From the NCBI RefSeq assembly GCF_000522985.1, contig NZ_CP007128.1, positions 2,526,220 to 2,590,219 of the forward strand: a stretch of DNA of 64,000 nt. Reading direction: 5' to 3'. The position numbers were made by a program, and so were the translations under genes. The stretch comes from Gemmatirosa kalamazoonensis (GTDB lineage Bacteria > Gemmatimonadota > Gemmatimonadetes > Gemmatimonadales > Gemmatimonadaceae). Every line of letters starts with the position of its first letter. Positions within the stretch are counted from its first letter, which is position 1. This document shows, piece by piece, positions 8,357-16,657 of this stretch. The notes under the pieces are model-generated. The model was not told the DNA's origin. It saw only the letters and a list, made by a program, of their open reading frames with translations, and searched no databases.

Positions 8357-9298
8357 TCAAGACCGCGCGACGAGCCGGGCGCCTAACAGGAACGCCAGGG
8401 CCCCCGCCGCGCACACGCCGCCCACGATGAGCGACGCGCGGAAGCGTCCCTCCGCGTCACCCGTCACGCGCCCGTCGGCCGGCGACGTCCGCGGGTAGCG
8501 CACGGCGAGATGCGCGCCCACCCGCCGCGGCCGATCGGATGTCGTCGTCTCGCGCGCCTCGTACGACTGCCTGCCGACCTCGTACGCGACCACCGCTCTG
8601 TAGACCGTATCGTCGCCGCGTCCCTCGGAGTCGACACGCACGACGCGTCCGTCGACGGAGGGCCAGCCGGCCATCGATCGCATCGCGCGCCGCTCGGCCA
8701 GCGCGCCGCGGAAGCCGCCGAGCGCGAGGAGCGCGAGGAACAGCGTCGCGCCGGCGAGGAGGACCACGGCGACGCGGTCGTCCATGCGTCGGCGTCCGCC
8801 CGTGATGCGCGTGCGGGTCGCGCCCGGCACGACGTACGGCGCCGCGAGCCGCGTGCGGCGCGCGTCGTCGGCGTCCACGCGCTCGGCGGGCGGCACCTCG
8901 ACGGTGATCTCCTCGAGCCGCCCCGCGCTGAACCAGAGCGAGAGCCCATCGTCGGTGAACTCGAGCCACGACTCGCCCGCGGGGTCGCCGCTCCACGCGC
9001 CGCCATGCAGTCCCATGCGCTCGGCGATCGCGGCGACGTCGTCGCGCGTGCCGCCGATGACCGACGCGCCGCCGAGCCGCACGTCGGCACCGCTCGCGTC
9101 GACGGACGTGAGCCGCCACGCGCCGCGCACCGCCTCGAACGTCAGCGACAGCCCGCGCTCCAGGTAGTACCAGATGGAGCAGTTCGGGTCGTCGTTCGTC
9201 TCCTCGGGCGGCCCGACGAGCGACAGGACCCGATCGGGCCCCATCCCCAACCGCAGGTCGCCGACACCGCCGCGTGGCTCGATGGTCGACGTGTCCAT
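8357..9298 (-). CDS. two-part membrane protein: BamE-like N-terminal module plus DUF3592-like C-terminal module
   Basis: This is a 313-residue protein. Residues ~10-150 read GGVGDLRLGMGPDRVLSLVGPPEE and continue as a soluble module. The LGM..V..LVGPP phrase resembles the start of SmpA/BamE-type or related small beta-rich domains. After a basic linker comes a helix (VVLLAGATLFLALLALGGF), then a ~60-residue soluble region with W.S..GRVV and V.Y....Y.AR. These are typical of DUF3592 proteins. A second helix sits near the C-terminus. It follows the MFS gene convergently with 12 bases between stops, and lies downstream of the LVIVD-repeat gene on the same strand. Function unknown; the domain assignment of the N-terminal half is tentative. 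Confidence 0.65.
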   Translation of the reverse strand: MDTSTIEPRGGVGDLRLGMGPDRVLSLVGPPEETNDDPNCSIWYYLERGLSLTFEAVRGAWRLTSVDASGADVRLGGASVIGGTRDDVAAIAERMGLHGGAWSGDPAGESWLEFTDDGLSLWFSAGRLEEITVEVPPAERVDADDARRTRLAAPYVVPGATRTRITGGRRRMDDRVAVVLLAGATLFLALLALGGFRGALAERRAMRSMAGWPSVDGRVVRVDSEGRGDDTVYRAVVAYEVGRQSYEARETTTSDRPRRVGAHLAVRYPRTSPADGRVTGDAEGRFRASLIVGGVCAAGALAFLLGARLVARS

Positions 9299-9317
9299 GA
9301 AAGGTCCGCAGCCGCGA

Positions 9318-11099
9318 TCAACGCGCCAGGTCTCTGACTGCCCCCGCCAGCATCCGCACGCGCGCCGAGTCGGTCACCGTCGCGGTGTCGCGGTCGAGCT
9401 GCGTGGCGAGCTGCGTGAGCGCGGTGCGGCGTCCGGCGCCGGCGAGCGACTCGGCGCGGCCCAGCGCGGCGCGCACCCGCGTCGACCACGCGCGCGGCGT
9501 GCCGGCCTCGCGGTCGAGCTGATCGAGGTACGCACGCGCGACGTGGAAGCTCGGCGGCCACACGATCTTCGTCTGCAGCTGCGGGTTCAGGACGTCGGTG
9601 TGCACGAGCTTCGCCGCCTCGATCTCGTCGCGCGACAGCATCGGGCCCGGCGTCAGCTCCAGCAGGTCGAGGCCGCGCGCCATCTCGGTGCCGAACAGGT
9701 GGCCGTTGTACCAGTACGCCGCCCAGAAGCCGCCGACCTTGAGCGAGTCGCCGCGCAGCGGGCCGCGGTCGAAGAACGCGATCTCCTTCGGCTGCGCGGG
9801 ATCGGTGAAGTCGAACACCGACATGCCGCCCTGATACCAGCCCTGCGCCATGATGTCGCGTCCCGGTACCGGGATCAGCGTGCCGTTGTGCGCGACGCAG
9901 TTCTCCACGCTCGTCTGCGCGACCGGCAGCTTGTAGTAGCCGGCCATCGTCATCGTCGTGCCGTTGACGTTGAAGATCGCGTCGGCGCCCCACTGCGGCC
10001 GGTCGGTCGAGCGGCAGCGCGGCTGCGTCCCGCCGCCCCACTCGTCGGTGAACAGCACCTTCGTGCCGTCGTTGTTGAACGTGGCCGAGTGCCAGAACGA
10101 GAAGTTCGGGTCGCTCACCTCGCCCACACGGCGCGGCGCCGACGGGTCGCGGATGTCCAGCAGGAGCCCGTTCCCCGCGCACGCGCCCGCGGCGAGGCCG
10201 ATCTCCGGGTACACCGTGATGTCGTGGCAGCGGCTCGTCTCCGACAGCACGTGCATCGAGTCGGTCGTGTCGCGCTTCTGCAGCCCGGCGATGCTGCCGC
10301 CTTCGGCGAAGATGCGCGGGTTCGCCACGATGCGCGCGTCCTGCGGATGGGAGAGCGGCACCTTGATGACGTCGATCCGGAACAGCGACGTGTTCGGATC
10401 CTGGTCCGGTGCCGCGTTCGAGCAGCCCGCCAGCTCGCTCGGCGACCGCACGACGCTCGTGCCGGAGACGAACACGTACACGTCGTTCGGGTCGTTCGGA
10501 TCGGGGACCAGCGTGTGCGTGTGCGACCCGCGGCACGTCTGCACCGCGGCGACCTGCTTCGGGTGCGCGACGTCGGTGATGTCGAAGATGCGCACGCCGC
10601 GGAACCGCTCCGCGCTCACCGTGTCGGCGACGCCCTGGCCGCCGCAGTCGAGACGACCGCGCGTCTCCTCCACCGAGTAGAAGAGCAGGTTGCCGAGCAC
10701 CGAGACGTCGCCCTGGCCGCCGGGGCAGGCGAGCGTGCCCTTGAGCGTCGGCTTGCTCGGCGTCGTGATGTCCCACACCTGGATGCCGTTGAAGCTCCCC
10801 TGGAACACGAGGTTCCCCTTGAACGCGAGGTCGGAGCTCCAGTAGTGCGGGTCGCCGACGTCGGCCGGGTTGTAGAACCCTTCGGGGCGGTCGACGTGGC
10901 CGACGAGGCGCACACCGCGCGCGGCGACGCCGGCGTCCTTCCAGCCGGGGCGCAGGTTCACGCGCGGGTCGGCCGTGTCGCCGCGCGCGGACGAGGGGAC
11001 CTTGGTGACGCGCGGCGCGTCCTGCGCGCGCGCGGCGCTGGCGGACGTTGCGGCGAGGACGGGAAGAACGGCCAGGACGAGGTACGGTCGGAATCGCAT
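9318..11099 (-). CDS. exported LVIVD-repeat beta-propeller-like protein
   Basis: This 593-residue protein has a Sec signal peptide (MRFRPYLVLAVLPVLAATSASAARAQ). It carries repeated beta-propeller blades of the LVIVD type, each with a hydrophobic strand followed by V.DIT.P..P; examples are IQVWDITTPSKP, VRIFDITDVAHP and MSVFDFTDPAQP. Paired Cys (TLACPGG, LDCGG, CRGSH, CHDITV) suggest disulfides, as expected outside the cytoplasm. The C-terminal ~100 residues form a helical tail. I chose ATG 11099 because it directly precedes the signal peptide; the open frame runs further upstream without signal character. It is co-oriented 20 bases downstream of the DUF305 gene. No enzymatic motif is visible; a ligand or metal-related role is only a guess. 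Confidence 0.75.
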   Translation of the reverse strand: MRFRPYLVLAVLPVLAATSASAARAQDAPRVTKVPSSARGDTADPRVNLRPGWKDAGVAARGVRLVGHVDRPEGFYNPADVGDPHYWSSDLAFKGNLVFQGSFNGIQVWDITTPSKPTLKGTLACPGGQGDVSVLGNLLFYSVEETRGRLDCGGQGVADTVSAERFRGVRIFDITDVAHPKQVAAVQTCRGSHTHTLVPDPNDPNDVYVFVSGTSVVRSPSELAGCSNAAPDQDPNTSLFRIDVIKVPLSHPQDARIVANPRIFAEGGSIAGLQKRDTTDSMHVLSETSRCHDITVYPEIGLAAGACAGNGLLLDIRDPSAPRRVGEVSDPNFSFWHSATFNNDGTKVLFTDEWGGGTQPRCRSTDRPQWGADAIFNVNGTTMTMAGYYKLPVAQTSVENCVAHNGTLIPVPGRDIMAQGWYQGGMSVFDFTDPAQPKEIAFFDRGPLRGDSLKVGGFWAAYWYNGHLFGTEMARGLDLLELTPGPMLSRDEIEAAKLVHTDVLNPQLQTKIVWPPSFHVARAYLDQLDREAGTPRAWSTRVRAALGRAESLAGAGRRTALTQLATQLDRDTATVTDSARVRMLAGAVRDLAR

Positions 11100-11119
11100 G
11101 GGGGAGTCCGGGAGACGGC

Positions 11120-11749
11120 CTAACGGTTCGGCAGCGCGGCGAGCAGCGCGCGCATGCGCGCGATCTCGGCCCGCTGGTCGGTGTCCACGTCGGAGGCGAG
11201 CTGGAACACTGCCGGCTCCTGCGCGGCGCCCTTCGACGCGAACAGCTGTGCCACCATCGTGAGCGCGCCCTCGTGGTGGCGGATCATGTACGTGAGGAAC
11301 AGTCGGTCGAACGCGGCGCCGCGCGCGGCGCGCAGCGAGTCCATCTGCGCGGGCGTCGCCATGCCGGGCATCATGGCCATCGCGGCGCTCGAGTCGTGCG
11401 TCATGCCGGGCATGCCCGGCATGTCCTTCATGGCCGCCACGTCGTGGCCGGCGTGCGCGTCGAGCGGCGGCACCGTCTGGTGGTGCGCGGACAGCCACCG
11501 CTGCATCGTCGCGATCTCGTCGTGCTGCGACACGTCGATGCGCTCGGCGAGCAGCTTCATGTCGTCGCGCGTGCTGCGCGACGGGACGAGCGCGGCCATC
11601 TCGATCGCCTGCGCGTGATGGCCGATCATCCCCTGGAGGAAGCGCACGTCGGCGGCGTTCGGCGCCGTCTGGGCGTCCGACGACCGCGCGAGGGTGAGCG
11701 CGACCGGCAGCGCGACCCGGCGGAGGAAGCGTGCGGTGATCTTCGGCAT
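11120..11749 (-). CDS. exported DUF305-family protein, His/Met-rich
   Basis: This 209-residue protein has a signal peptide and two DUF305 half-repeats, each starting with a four-helix-bundle motif. These are GMIGHHAQAIEMA at residues ~41-53 and YMIRHHEGALTM in the C-terminal half. Between them lies a Met/His-rich linker (HAGHDVAAMKDMPGMPGM). Ferritin-like DUF305 proteins are often found near metal-handling genes, and the paired His and Met residues suggest metal binding, possibly copper. That is inference. The stop codon overlaps a GTTAGGC octamer (CGT TAG). A TAGCTT hexamer lies 6 bases before the ATG, which suggests leaderless transcription. It precedes the LVIVD-repeat gene by 20 bases and is probably in one operon with it. 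Confidence 0.82.
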   Translation of the reverse strand: MPKITARFLRRVALPVALTLARSSDAQTAPNAADVRFLQGMIGHHAQAIEMAALVPSRSTRDDMKLLAERIDVSQHDEIATMQRWLSAHHQTVPPLDAHAGHDVAAMKDMPGMPGMTHDSSAAMAMMPGMATPAQMDSLRAARGAAFDRLFLTYMIRHHEGALTMVAQLFASKGAAQEPAVFQLASDVDTDQRAEIARMRALLAALPNR

Positions 11750-11755
11750 GTAGAG

Positions 11756-11761
11756 AAGCTA
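11756..11761 (-). promoter_or_regulatory. -10-like TAGCTT upstream of the DUF305 gene
   Basis: Read on the minus strand, TAGCTT ends 6 bases before the ATG at 11749, too close for a leader with a Shine-Dalgarno sequence. It would give a leaderless transcript. The same hexamer occurs at 125-130 and 51272-51277. Confidence 0.35.
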
Positions 11762-11814
11762 GCCACGCCGCAAGCGGGTAGCGACGGGTGCGCCCCGGGC
11801 GCAGAATTGCGCGC

Positions 11815-13296
11815 GTGTCCCTACAGCCTCTGCTCGATCTCTCGCTCGTCGGCCGCGCCGGCGCCCCCGCGCTCGACGACGCCACCGTCGGCCCGCCGCG
11901 GACGCTCACGTTCGGCGACGTCGACGCGCGCGCGAACGCGGTGGCGCGGCTGCTTCGCGCGCGCGGCTTCGCGGCCGGCGACCGGCTCGCGTTCTTCCTG
12001 CCGAACCGCGTCGAGGTGCTCGACCTCTACCTCGCGTGCGTGCGGCTCGGCGTGATCGTCGTGCCGATGAACGCGCTGTACAAGGAGCGCGAGGTCGCGC
12101 ACCTCGTGGCCGACTCGGCGCCGAAGGTCGTCGTCACCACCGCCGATCGCGCACCGCTCCTGCCCGCCGGCACGCCGTGGTGGGACGTCGCGTCGCTCGC
12201 CCGCGAGGCTGCCGAGCACGCGGGGGAGCGGGTGGCCGTCGCGATAGACGGCGACGCGATCGCGGCGCTCGTCTACACCTCGGGCACGACGGGGCGCGCG
12301 AAGGGCGCCATGCTCACGCGCCACAACCTCGCGGCGAACGCGGTCGCGCTCACCACCTGCTGGCAGATCACCGCCGCGGACCGCTACCTCGCCGTGCTGC
12401 CGCTGTTCCACGTGCACGGCCTCGCGAACGGCGTGCACTGCTGGCTCGCGAGCGGCTGCCGCATGCGCCTCGAGGAGCGGTTCGACGCCGCGCGCGCCGG
12501 GGACGTGCTGCGCGCGTTCCGCCCGACGCTCGTCTTCGGCGTGCCGGCGGTGTACGTGCGGCTGCTGGAGCTGGACGAGGCGACGGCGCGCGACATCGGA
12601 TCCCACGCGCGGCTGTTCGTCTCCGGCTCCGCGCCGCTCCCCGCGCACGTGCACGCGGCGTTCGAGGCGAGGTACGGGCACCGTATCCTCGAGCGCTACG
12701 GCATGAGCGAGACGCTGATGACGATCGGCAACCCGTACGCGGGCGAGCGCCGCGCGGGCTCGGTCGGCTTTCCGTTCCCGGGAACCAGCGTACGCATCCT
12801 GGATCCCGACGGCGCCGAGGTGCCTAACGGCACGACCGGCGAGCTGTGGGTCCGCGGGCCCACGGTGTGCGCGGGCTACTGGAACCGACCCGACGCCACC
12901 GCGGCGGCGTTCGTCGACGGCTGGTTCCGCACCGGCGACCTCGGCGAGCGCAGCGACGACGGCTACTTCACGCTGCGCGGACGCGGCACGGACCTCATCA
13001 TCTCCAGCGGCTTCAACGTGTACCCGCGCGAGATCGAGGACGTGCTGCTCGAGATCCCGGGCGTGCGCGAGGCCGTGGTGGTCGGCGCGCCGCACGAGCG
13101 GAAGGGGGAGGTGCCGGTGGCGTACGTCGTCGCCGACGACCCGTTCGACGCCGACGCGCTGCGCGCCGAGTGCGCACGGTCGCTCGCGTCGTTCAAGGTG
13201 CCCGTCGCCGTCGTGCGGCTCGACACGCTGCCGCGCACCGCGCTCGGCAAGGTGCAGAAGCACCTGCTGCCGTCCGCCGAGGGCGTCGCGCGGTGA
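11815..13296 (+). CDS. matB: malonyl-CoA ligase-like AMP-forming synthetase (MatB-like)
   Basis: This 493-residue cytosolic acyl-adenylate enzyme has the AMP-binding P-loop YTSGTTGRAKGA. The A5-like motif is ERYGMSETLMTIGNPYAGERRAGSVG, whose NPY.GERR.G.VG phrase is typical of MatB malonyl-CoA synthetases. The hinge/A8 region is DLIISSGFNVYPREIE, and the C-terminal catalytic Lys is in RTALGKVQKH. It would convert malonate, CoA and ATP to malonyl-CoA. GTG 11815 was chosen because a CAGAAT -10-like element (11802-11807) ends 7 bases upstream; an ATG at 11788 adds 9 residues. Its TGA overlaps the GTG of the MatC-like carrier by 4 bases, which strongly supports the malonate assignment. A generic acyl-CoA ligase is the alternative. 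Confidence 0.82.
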   Translation: MSLQPLLDLSLVGRAGAPALDDATVGPPRTLTFGDVDARANAVARLLRARGFAAGDRLAFFLPNRVEVLDLYLACVRLGVIVVPMNALYKEREVAHLVADSAPKVVVTTADRAPLLPAGTPWWDVASLAREAAEHAGERVAVAIDGDAIAALVYTSGTTGRAKGAMLTRHNLAANAVALTTCWQITAADRYLAVLPLFHVHGLANGVHCWLASGCRMRLEERFDAARAGDVLRAFRPTLVFGVPAVYVRLLELDEATARDIGSHARLFVSGSAPLPAHVHAAFEARYGHRILERYGMSETLMTIGNPYAGERRAGSVGFPFPGTSVRILDPDGAEVPNGTTGELWVRGPTVCAGYWNRPDATAAAFVDGWFRTGDLGERSDDGYFTLRGRGTDLIISSGFNVYPREIEDVLLEIPGVREAVVVGAPHERKGEVPVAYVVADDPFDADALRAECARSLASFKVPVAVVRLDTLPRTALGKVQKHLLPSAEGVAR

Positions 13297-14540
13297 GCGG
13301 CGCCGCGTGGGCGCTCGCCGCGCTCGTCGGCGCGATCATCCTCTCGCTCACGTCGCGCGTCAACGTCGGCGTCGTCGCGATCGCGCTCGCGTGGCTCGCC
13401 GGCACGTTCGGCGCGGGGCTCAAGCCCGATGCGGTGCTCGGCGGCTTCCCGGGCGCGCTGTTCGTGACCCTGCTCGGCGTCACGCTGCTGTTCGCGGTGG
13501 CCGAGGCGAACGGCACGCTCGCGGCGCTCGCGGCGCGGCTGGTGGGTCTCGCGCGCGGCGACGGGCGCGTGCTGCCGTGGCTGCTGTTCGCCGGCGCGGC
13601 CGCGCTGTCGTCGCTCGGCCCGGGCGCCGTGCCGACGGTGGCACTCGTCGCGCCGTTAGGCATGGCGGCCGCGCTGCGCGCCGGCGTGTCGCCGTTCCTC
13701 GCCGCGCTCATGGTGTGCAACGGCGCGAACGCGGGGAACCTGTCGCCGGTGAGCGCGGTCGGCGTGGTGGCGAACGGCATCCTCGCGCGCGCGGGGCTCG
13801 GCGGGCACGCGGTGAAGCTGTGGCTGTGGAACGCCGCCGCCCACGCCATCGTCGCCGCGGCGGCGTACCTGCTGCTCCGTCCGCGCGCGGCCACCGCGAC
13901 TGCCGATGAGGCGCCGCCCGCGGAGTACGCGGCGCTCGGCCGCGCGGCGTGGCTCACGCTCGGCGCGATCGCGCTGTGGGTGGTCGGGCTGCTCGCGTGG
14001 CACTGGCCGCTCGGTCCCAGCGCGTGCGCGGCGGCGGCGCTGCTGATCGCGGCGCGGGCGGCGGACGAGACGAGCGCGTTCCGGCGGGTGCCGTGGGGCG
14101 CGATCACGATGGTGTGCGGCGTGTCGCTGCTCGTCGCGCTGCTCGAGAAGACCGGCGGCATGCCGCTGTTCGCCGCGCTGCTCGCGCGCCTCGCCACGCC
14201 GGCCACGCTCGACGGCGCCATCGCCCTCGTGACGGGCGCGATCTCCACGTGGAGCAGCACGTCGGGCGTCGTGATCCCAGCATTCCTCCCCACGGCGCAC
14301 GAGCTCGTGCGACAGACCGGCGGCGGCGACCCGCTCGCCGTGTCGCTCAGCATCGCCGTCGGCTCGCACCTCGTCGACGTCTCGCCGCTCTCCACGCTCG
14401 GCGCGCTCTGCATCGCGACGCTCGCCGACCCGGCCGCGGCGCGCGCGCTGTTCCGGCAGCTCATGACCTGGGGCCTCTCGATGATCGTCGTCGGCGCGGT
14501 GCTCTGTCAGCTCGCGGTGCCGTGGGTGGTGCGTCTGTGA
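13293..14540 (+). CDS. matC: MatC-like dicarboxylate (malonate) carrier
   Basis: This 415-residue, strongly hydrophobic inner-membrane protein has ~11-12 helices. It resembles MatC_N / SLC13-related carriers. LAWLAGTFGAGLKPDAVLGGFPG..LFVTLLGVTLLF is the N-terminal MatC signature. NGANAGNLSPVSAVGVVANG matches the first substrate loop, and STWSSTSGVVIPAFLPT the second. It starts at GTG 13293, overlapping the MatB-like stop in GTGA, so expression is likely coupled. It would import malonate for ligation by the upstream enzyme. C4-dicarboxylate transport is the main alternative. Confidence 0.82.
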   Translation: MSGAAWALAALVGAIILSLTSRVNVGVVAIALAWLAGTFGAGLKPDAVLGGFPGALFVTLLGVTLLFAVAEANGTLAALAARLVGLARGDGRVLPWLLFAGAAALSSLGPGAVPTVALVAPLGMAAALRAGVSPFLAALMVCNGANAGNLSPVSAVGVVANGILARAGLGGHAVKLWLWNAAAHAIVAAAAYLLLRPRAATATADEAPPAEYAALGRAAWLTLGAIALWVVGLLAWHWPLGPSACAAAALLIAARAADETSAFRRVPWGAITMVCGVSLLVALLEKTGGMPLFAALLARLATPATLDGAIALVTGAISTWSSTSGVVIPAFLPTAHELVRQTGGGDPLAVSLSIAVGSHLVDVSPLSTLGALCIATLADPAAARALFRQLMTWGLSMIVVGAVLCQLAVPWVVRL

Positions 14541-14602
14541 TCGACGTGCGGCGTCGCGCCGTTTCGGAGTACCACTGCCGGCATGGCTTCGCGAGAGGTC
14601 GA

Positions 14603-14681
14603 CACGCGGATCACGCGGATCGCGCGGATAGGTCGACGACGGGAGGCGAGAACCAATCCGCGCGATCCGCGCGATCCGCGT
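14603..14681. repeat. inverted repeat of ACGCGGATC units
   Basis: The left arm 14603-14629 and right arm 14656-14681 are near-perfect reverse complements, separated by a 26-base loop. Each is a run of three GCGGATC-type units. It fills most of the 175-base gap between the MatC-like and amidase genes, which point the same way. It could attenuate or insulate transcription. No other element is visible in the gap except the amidase Shine-Dalgarno at about 14708. Confidence 0.75.
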
Positions 14682-14715
14682 TCCGCGGCGACGCAACCGT
14701 GACGCACGAGGAGCC

Positions 14716-16152
14716 GTGAGCGCCCGCGACGATCTCTGCGACCTGACCGCCGTCGACCTCGCGGCAATGATCCGCCGCCGCGAGGTGTCGGCGCGCGAGG
14801 TCGTCGACGCGCATCTCGACCGCATCGGGCGCGTGAATCCCTCCGTGAACGCGATCGTGACGCTCGTGCCCGAGCGCGCGCGGCGCGACGCCGAGCACGC
14901 GGACGCGGTGTCGAAGCGCGGCGGGACCGTGGGGGCGCTGCACGGCGTGCCCGTGGCGCACAAGGATCTCCTCGACACGGCCGGCATCCGCACCACCTAC
15001 GGCTCGCCGCTGTTCGCGCGGCACGAGCCCGACACCGACGCGCTCATCGTGACGCGCATGCGCGCCGCGGGAGCGATCACGCTGGGCAAGACGAACGTGC
15101 CGGAGTTCGGCGCCGGGTCGCAGACGTTCAACCCCGTGTTCGGCCCGACGCGCAACCCGTACGACCTCACGAGGACGTGCGGCGGCAGCAGCGGCGGCGC
15201 GGCGGTGGCGCTCGCGTGCGGCATGGTGCCCATCGCCGACGGCAGCGACACCGGCGGCTCGCTCCGCAACCCGGCCGCGTTCTGCAACGTCGTGGGACTC
15301 CGCCCGTCGCCCGGCCGGGTGCCGGGCGCGCCGGGGACCTGGTCGCCGCTCACCGTCGGGGGGCCGATGGCACGCACGGTGGCCGACGCCGCGCTGCTCC
15401 TGAGCGTCATCGCGGGCCCCGACGCGCGCCATCCGCTGTCGATCGACGAGTCGGGCGCGCACTTCCATTTCCCGTTAGGCCGCGACGTGACCGGCCTCCG
15501 CGTCGCGTGGTGGCGCGGCCTCGGCGGCGTGCCGTTCGAGCCGGAGATCCGCCGCGTCGTGAACGAGAGCCGCGCGGTGTTCGAGTCGCTCGGCTGCGTG
15601 GTGGACGAGGCCGAGCCCGACTTCGCCGGCATCGACGACGCGTTCCTCACGCTGCGCCACCTCGCGTTCCACGCCGAGTACGCGCCGCTCGCCCGCGCGC
15701 ACCCGGAGCTCGTCAAGGACACCGTGCGCTGGGAGATCGCGGAGGCGGAGCGGCGCACGAGCGCGGACGTGGCACGCGCGCTCGCGCGACAGGCGCGGCT
15801 CTACGACGACGTGCGCCGCTTCTTCGAGCGGCACGACTACTTCGTGCTGCCCGTGACGCAGGTGGCGCCGTTCGACGTGTCCGTGCCGTACCCCACGGTG
15901 ATCGACGGGACGCCGATGGCGACCTACGTCGACTGGATGCGGTCGTGCTGGTACGTCTCGTTCATGGCGTGCCCCGCGATCTCCGTCCCCGGTGGCTTCA
16001 CCGCCGACGGGCTGCCCGTGGGCCTGCAGATCGTCGGCCGCCACCGCGGCGACTGGGGGCTGCTGCAGATCGCCCACGCGTTCGAGCAGGCGACGGGGCA
16101 CGGGAAGCGGCGACCGCCGGTTGTCACCTCGCCCCCGACCGGTAGATCGTGA
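14716..16152 (+). CDS. amidase-signature hydrolase, possible malonamidase
   Basis: This 478-residue enzyme has the Ser-cisSer-Lys triad of the amidase-signature family: Lys83 in PVAHKDLL, Ser158 in CGGSSGGAA and nucleophile Ser182 in GSDTGGSLRNPA. The 24-residue spacing between the two Ser matches Bradyrhizobium malonamidase E2, a known family member. Downstream of matB and matC-like genes, hydrolysis of malonamate or malonamide to malonate is a reasonable proposal. Other amides or aryl-amides are possible. GTG 14716 has AGGAG upstream. The gene's last 29 bases overlap the end of rsmD on the other strand. Confidence 0.82.
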   Translation: MSARDDLCDLTAVDLAAMIRRREVSAREVVDAHLDRIGRVNPSVNAIVTLVPERARRDAEHADAVSKRGGTVGALHGVPVAHKDLLDTAGIRTTYGSPLFARHEPDTDALIVTRMRAAGAITLGKTNVPEFGAGSQTFNPVFGPTRNPYDLTRTCGGSSGGAAVALACGMVPIADGSDTGGSLRNPAAFCNVVGLRPSPGRVPGAPGTWSPLTVGGPMARTVADAALLLSVIAGPDARHPLSIDESGAHFHFPLGRDVTGLRVAWWRGLGGVPFEPEIRRVVNESRAVFESLGCVVDEAEPDFAGIDDAFLTLRHLAFHAEYAPLARAHPELVKDTVRWEIAEAERRTSADVARALARQARLYDDVRRFFERHDYFVLPVTQVAPFDVSVPYPTVIDGTPMATYVDWMRSCWYVSFMACPAISVPGGFTADGLPVGLQIVGRHRGDWGLLQIAHAFEQATGHGKRRPPVVTSPPTGRS

Positions 16153-16648
16153 CCGCCGTGTCGTCGTACACCACGCGCCGGCCGCCCGCCGGCAGCTCGT
16201 GCGTGCGCTCGTGCTCCACCGCGAGCACCCGCGCGAAGCGCCGCTCGAACCAGTGGTCGATCACGCGGTCGAGCATGCGCGATCCGTACGGCGGGTCGAC
16301 GAACGCGAGGTCGTAGGCGTCCACGTCGAGTGCCGCCGCGAACGGTAGCGCGTCGCGCTTGAAGATGCGTGTGCGGTCGCGGAGTCGCAGTGCGGCGACG
16401 TTCGCGCGCAGCGCGTGCAGGCTCGCCGGGCGGAACTCCACGAAGTCGGCGCTCTTCGCGCCGCGCGAGATCGCCTCCAGGCCGAGCGCGCCCGTGCCGG
16501 CGAACAGGTCGAGCACGCGCGCGTCGCGCACCGCGTCGCCCAGGAGATCCAGCAGCGCGGCGCGCACGTGCTCCGCCGTGGGACGCACGCGGAAGTCGTT
16601 CGGCGACGTGAGGTCGCGCCCCGCGAACTTGCCGCCGACTATGCGCAC
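16124..16648 (-). CDS. rsmD: 16S rRNA (guanine966-N2)-methyltransferase RsmD
   Basis: This 174-residue SAM-dependent methyltransferase begins MRIVGGKFAGRDL and has the family phrase RPTAEHVRAALLDLL. The SAM-binding motif I is VLDLFAGTGALGLEA, and the catalytic N6/N2-type motif IV is FVDPPYG. Length is normal. It methylates G966 of 16S rRNA in the 30S subunit. The stop lies 29 bases inside the convergent amidase gene, a small antisense overlap. Confidence 0.93.
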   Translation of the reverse strand: MRIVGGKFAGRDLTSPNDFRVRPTAEHVRAALLDLLGDAVRDARVLDLFAGTGALGLEAISRGAKSADFVEFRPASLHALRANVAALRLRDRTRIFKRDALPFAAALDVDAYDLAFVDPPYGSRMLDRVIDHWFERRFARVLAVEHERTHELPAGGRRVVYDDTAVTIYRSGAR

Positions 16649-16657
16649 CGACGGGCC

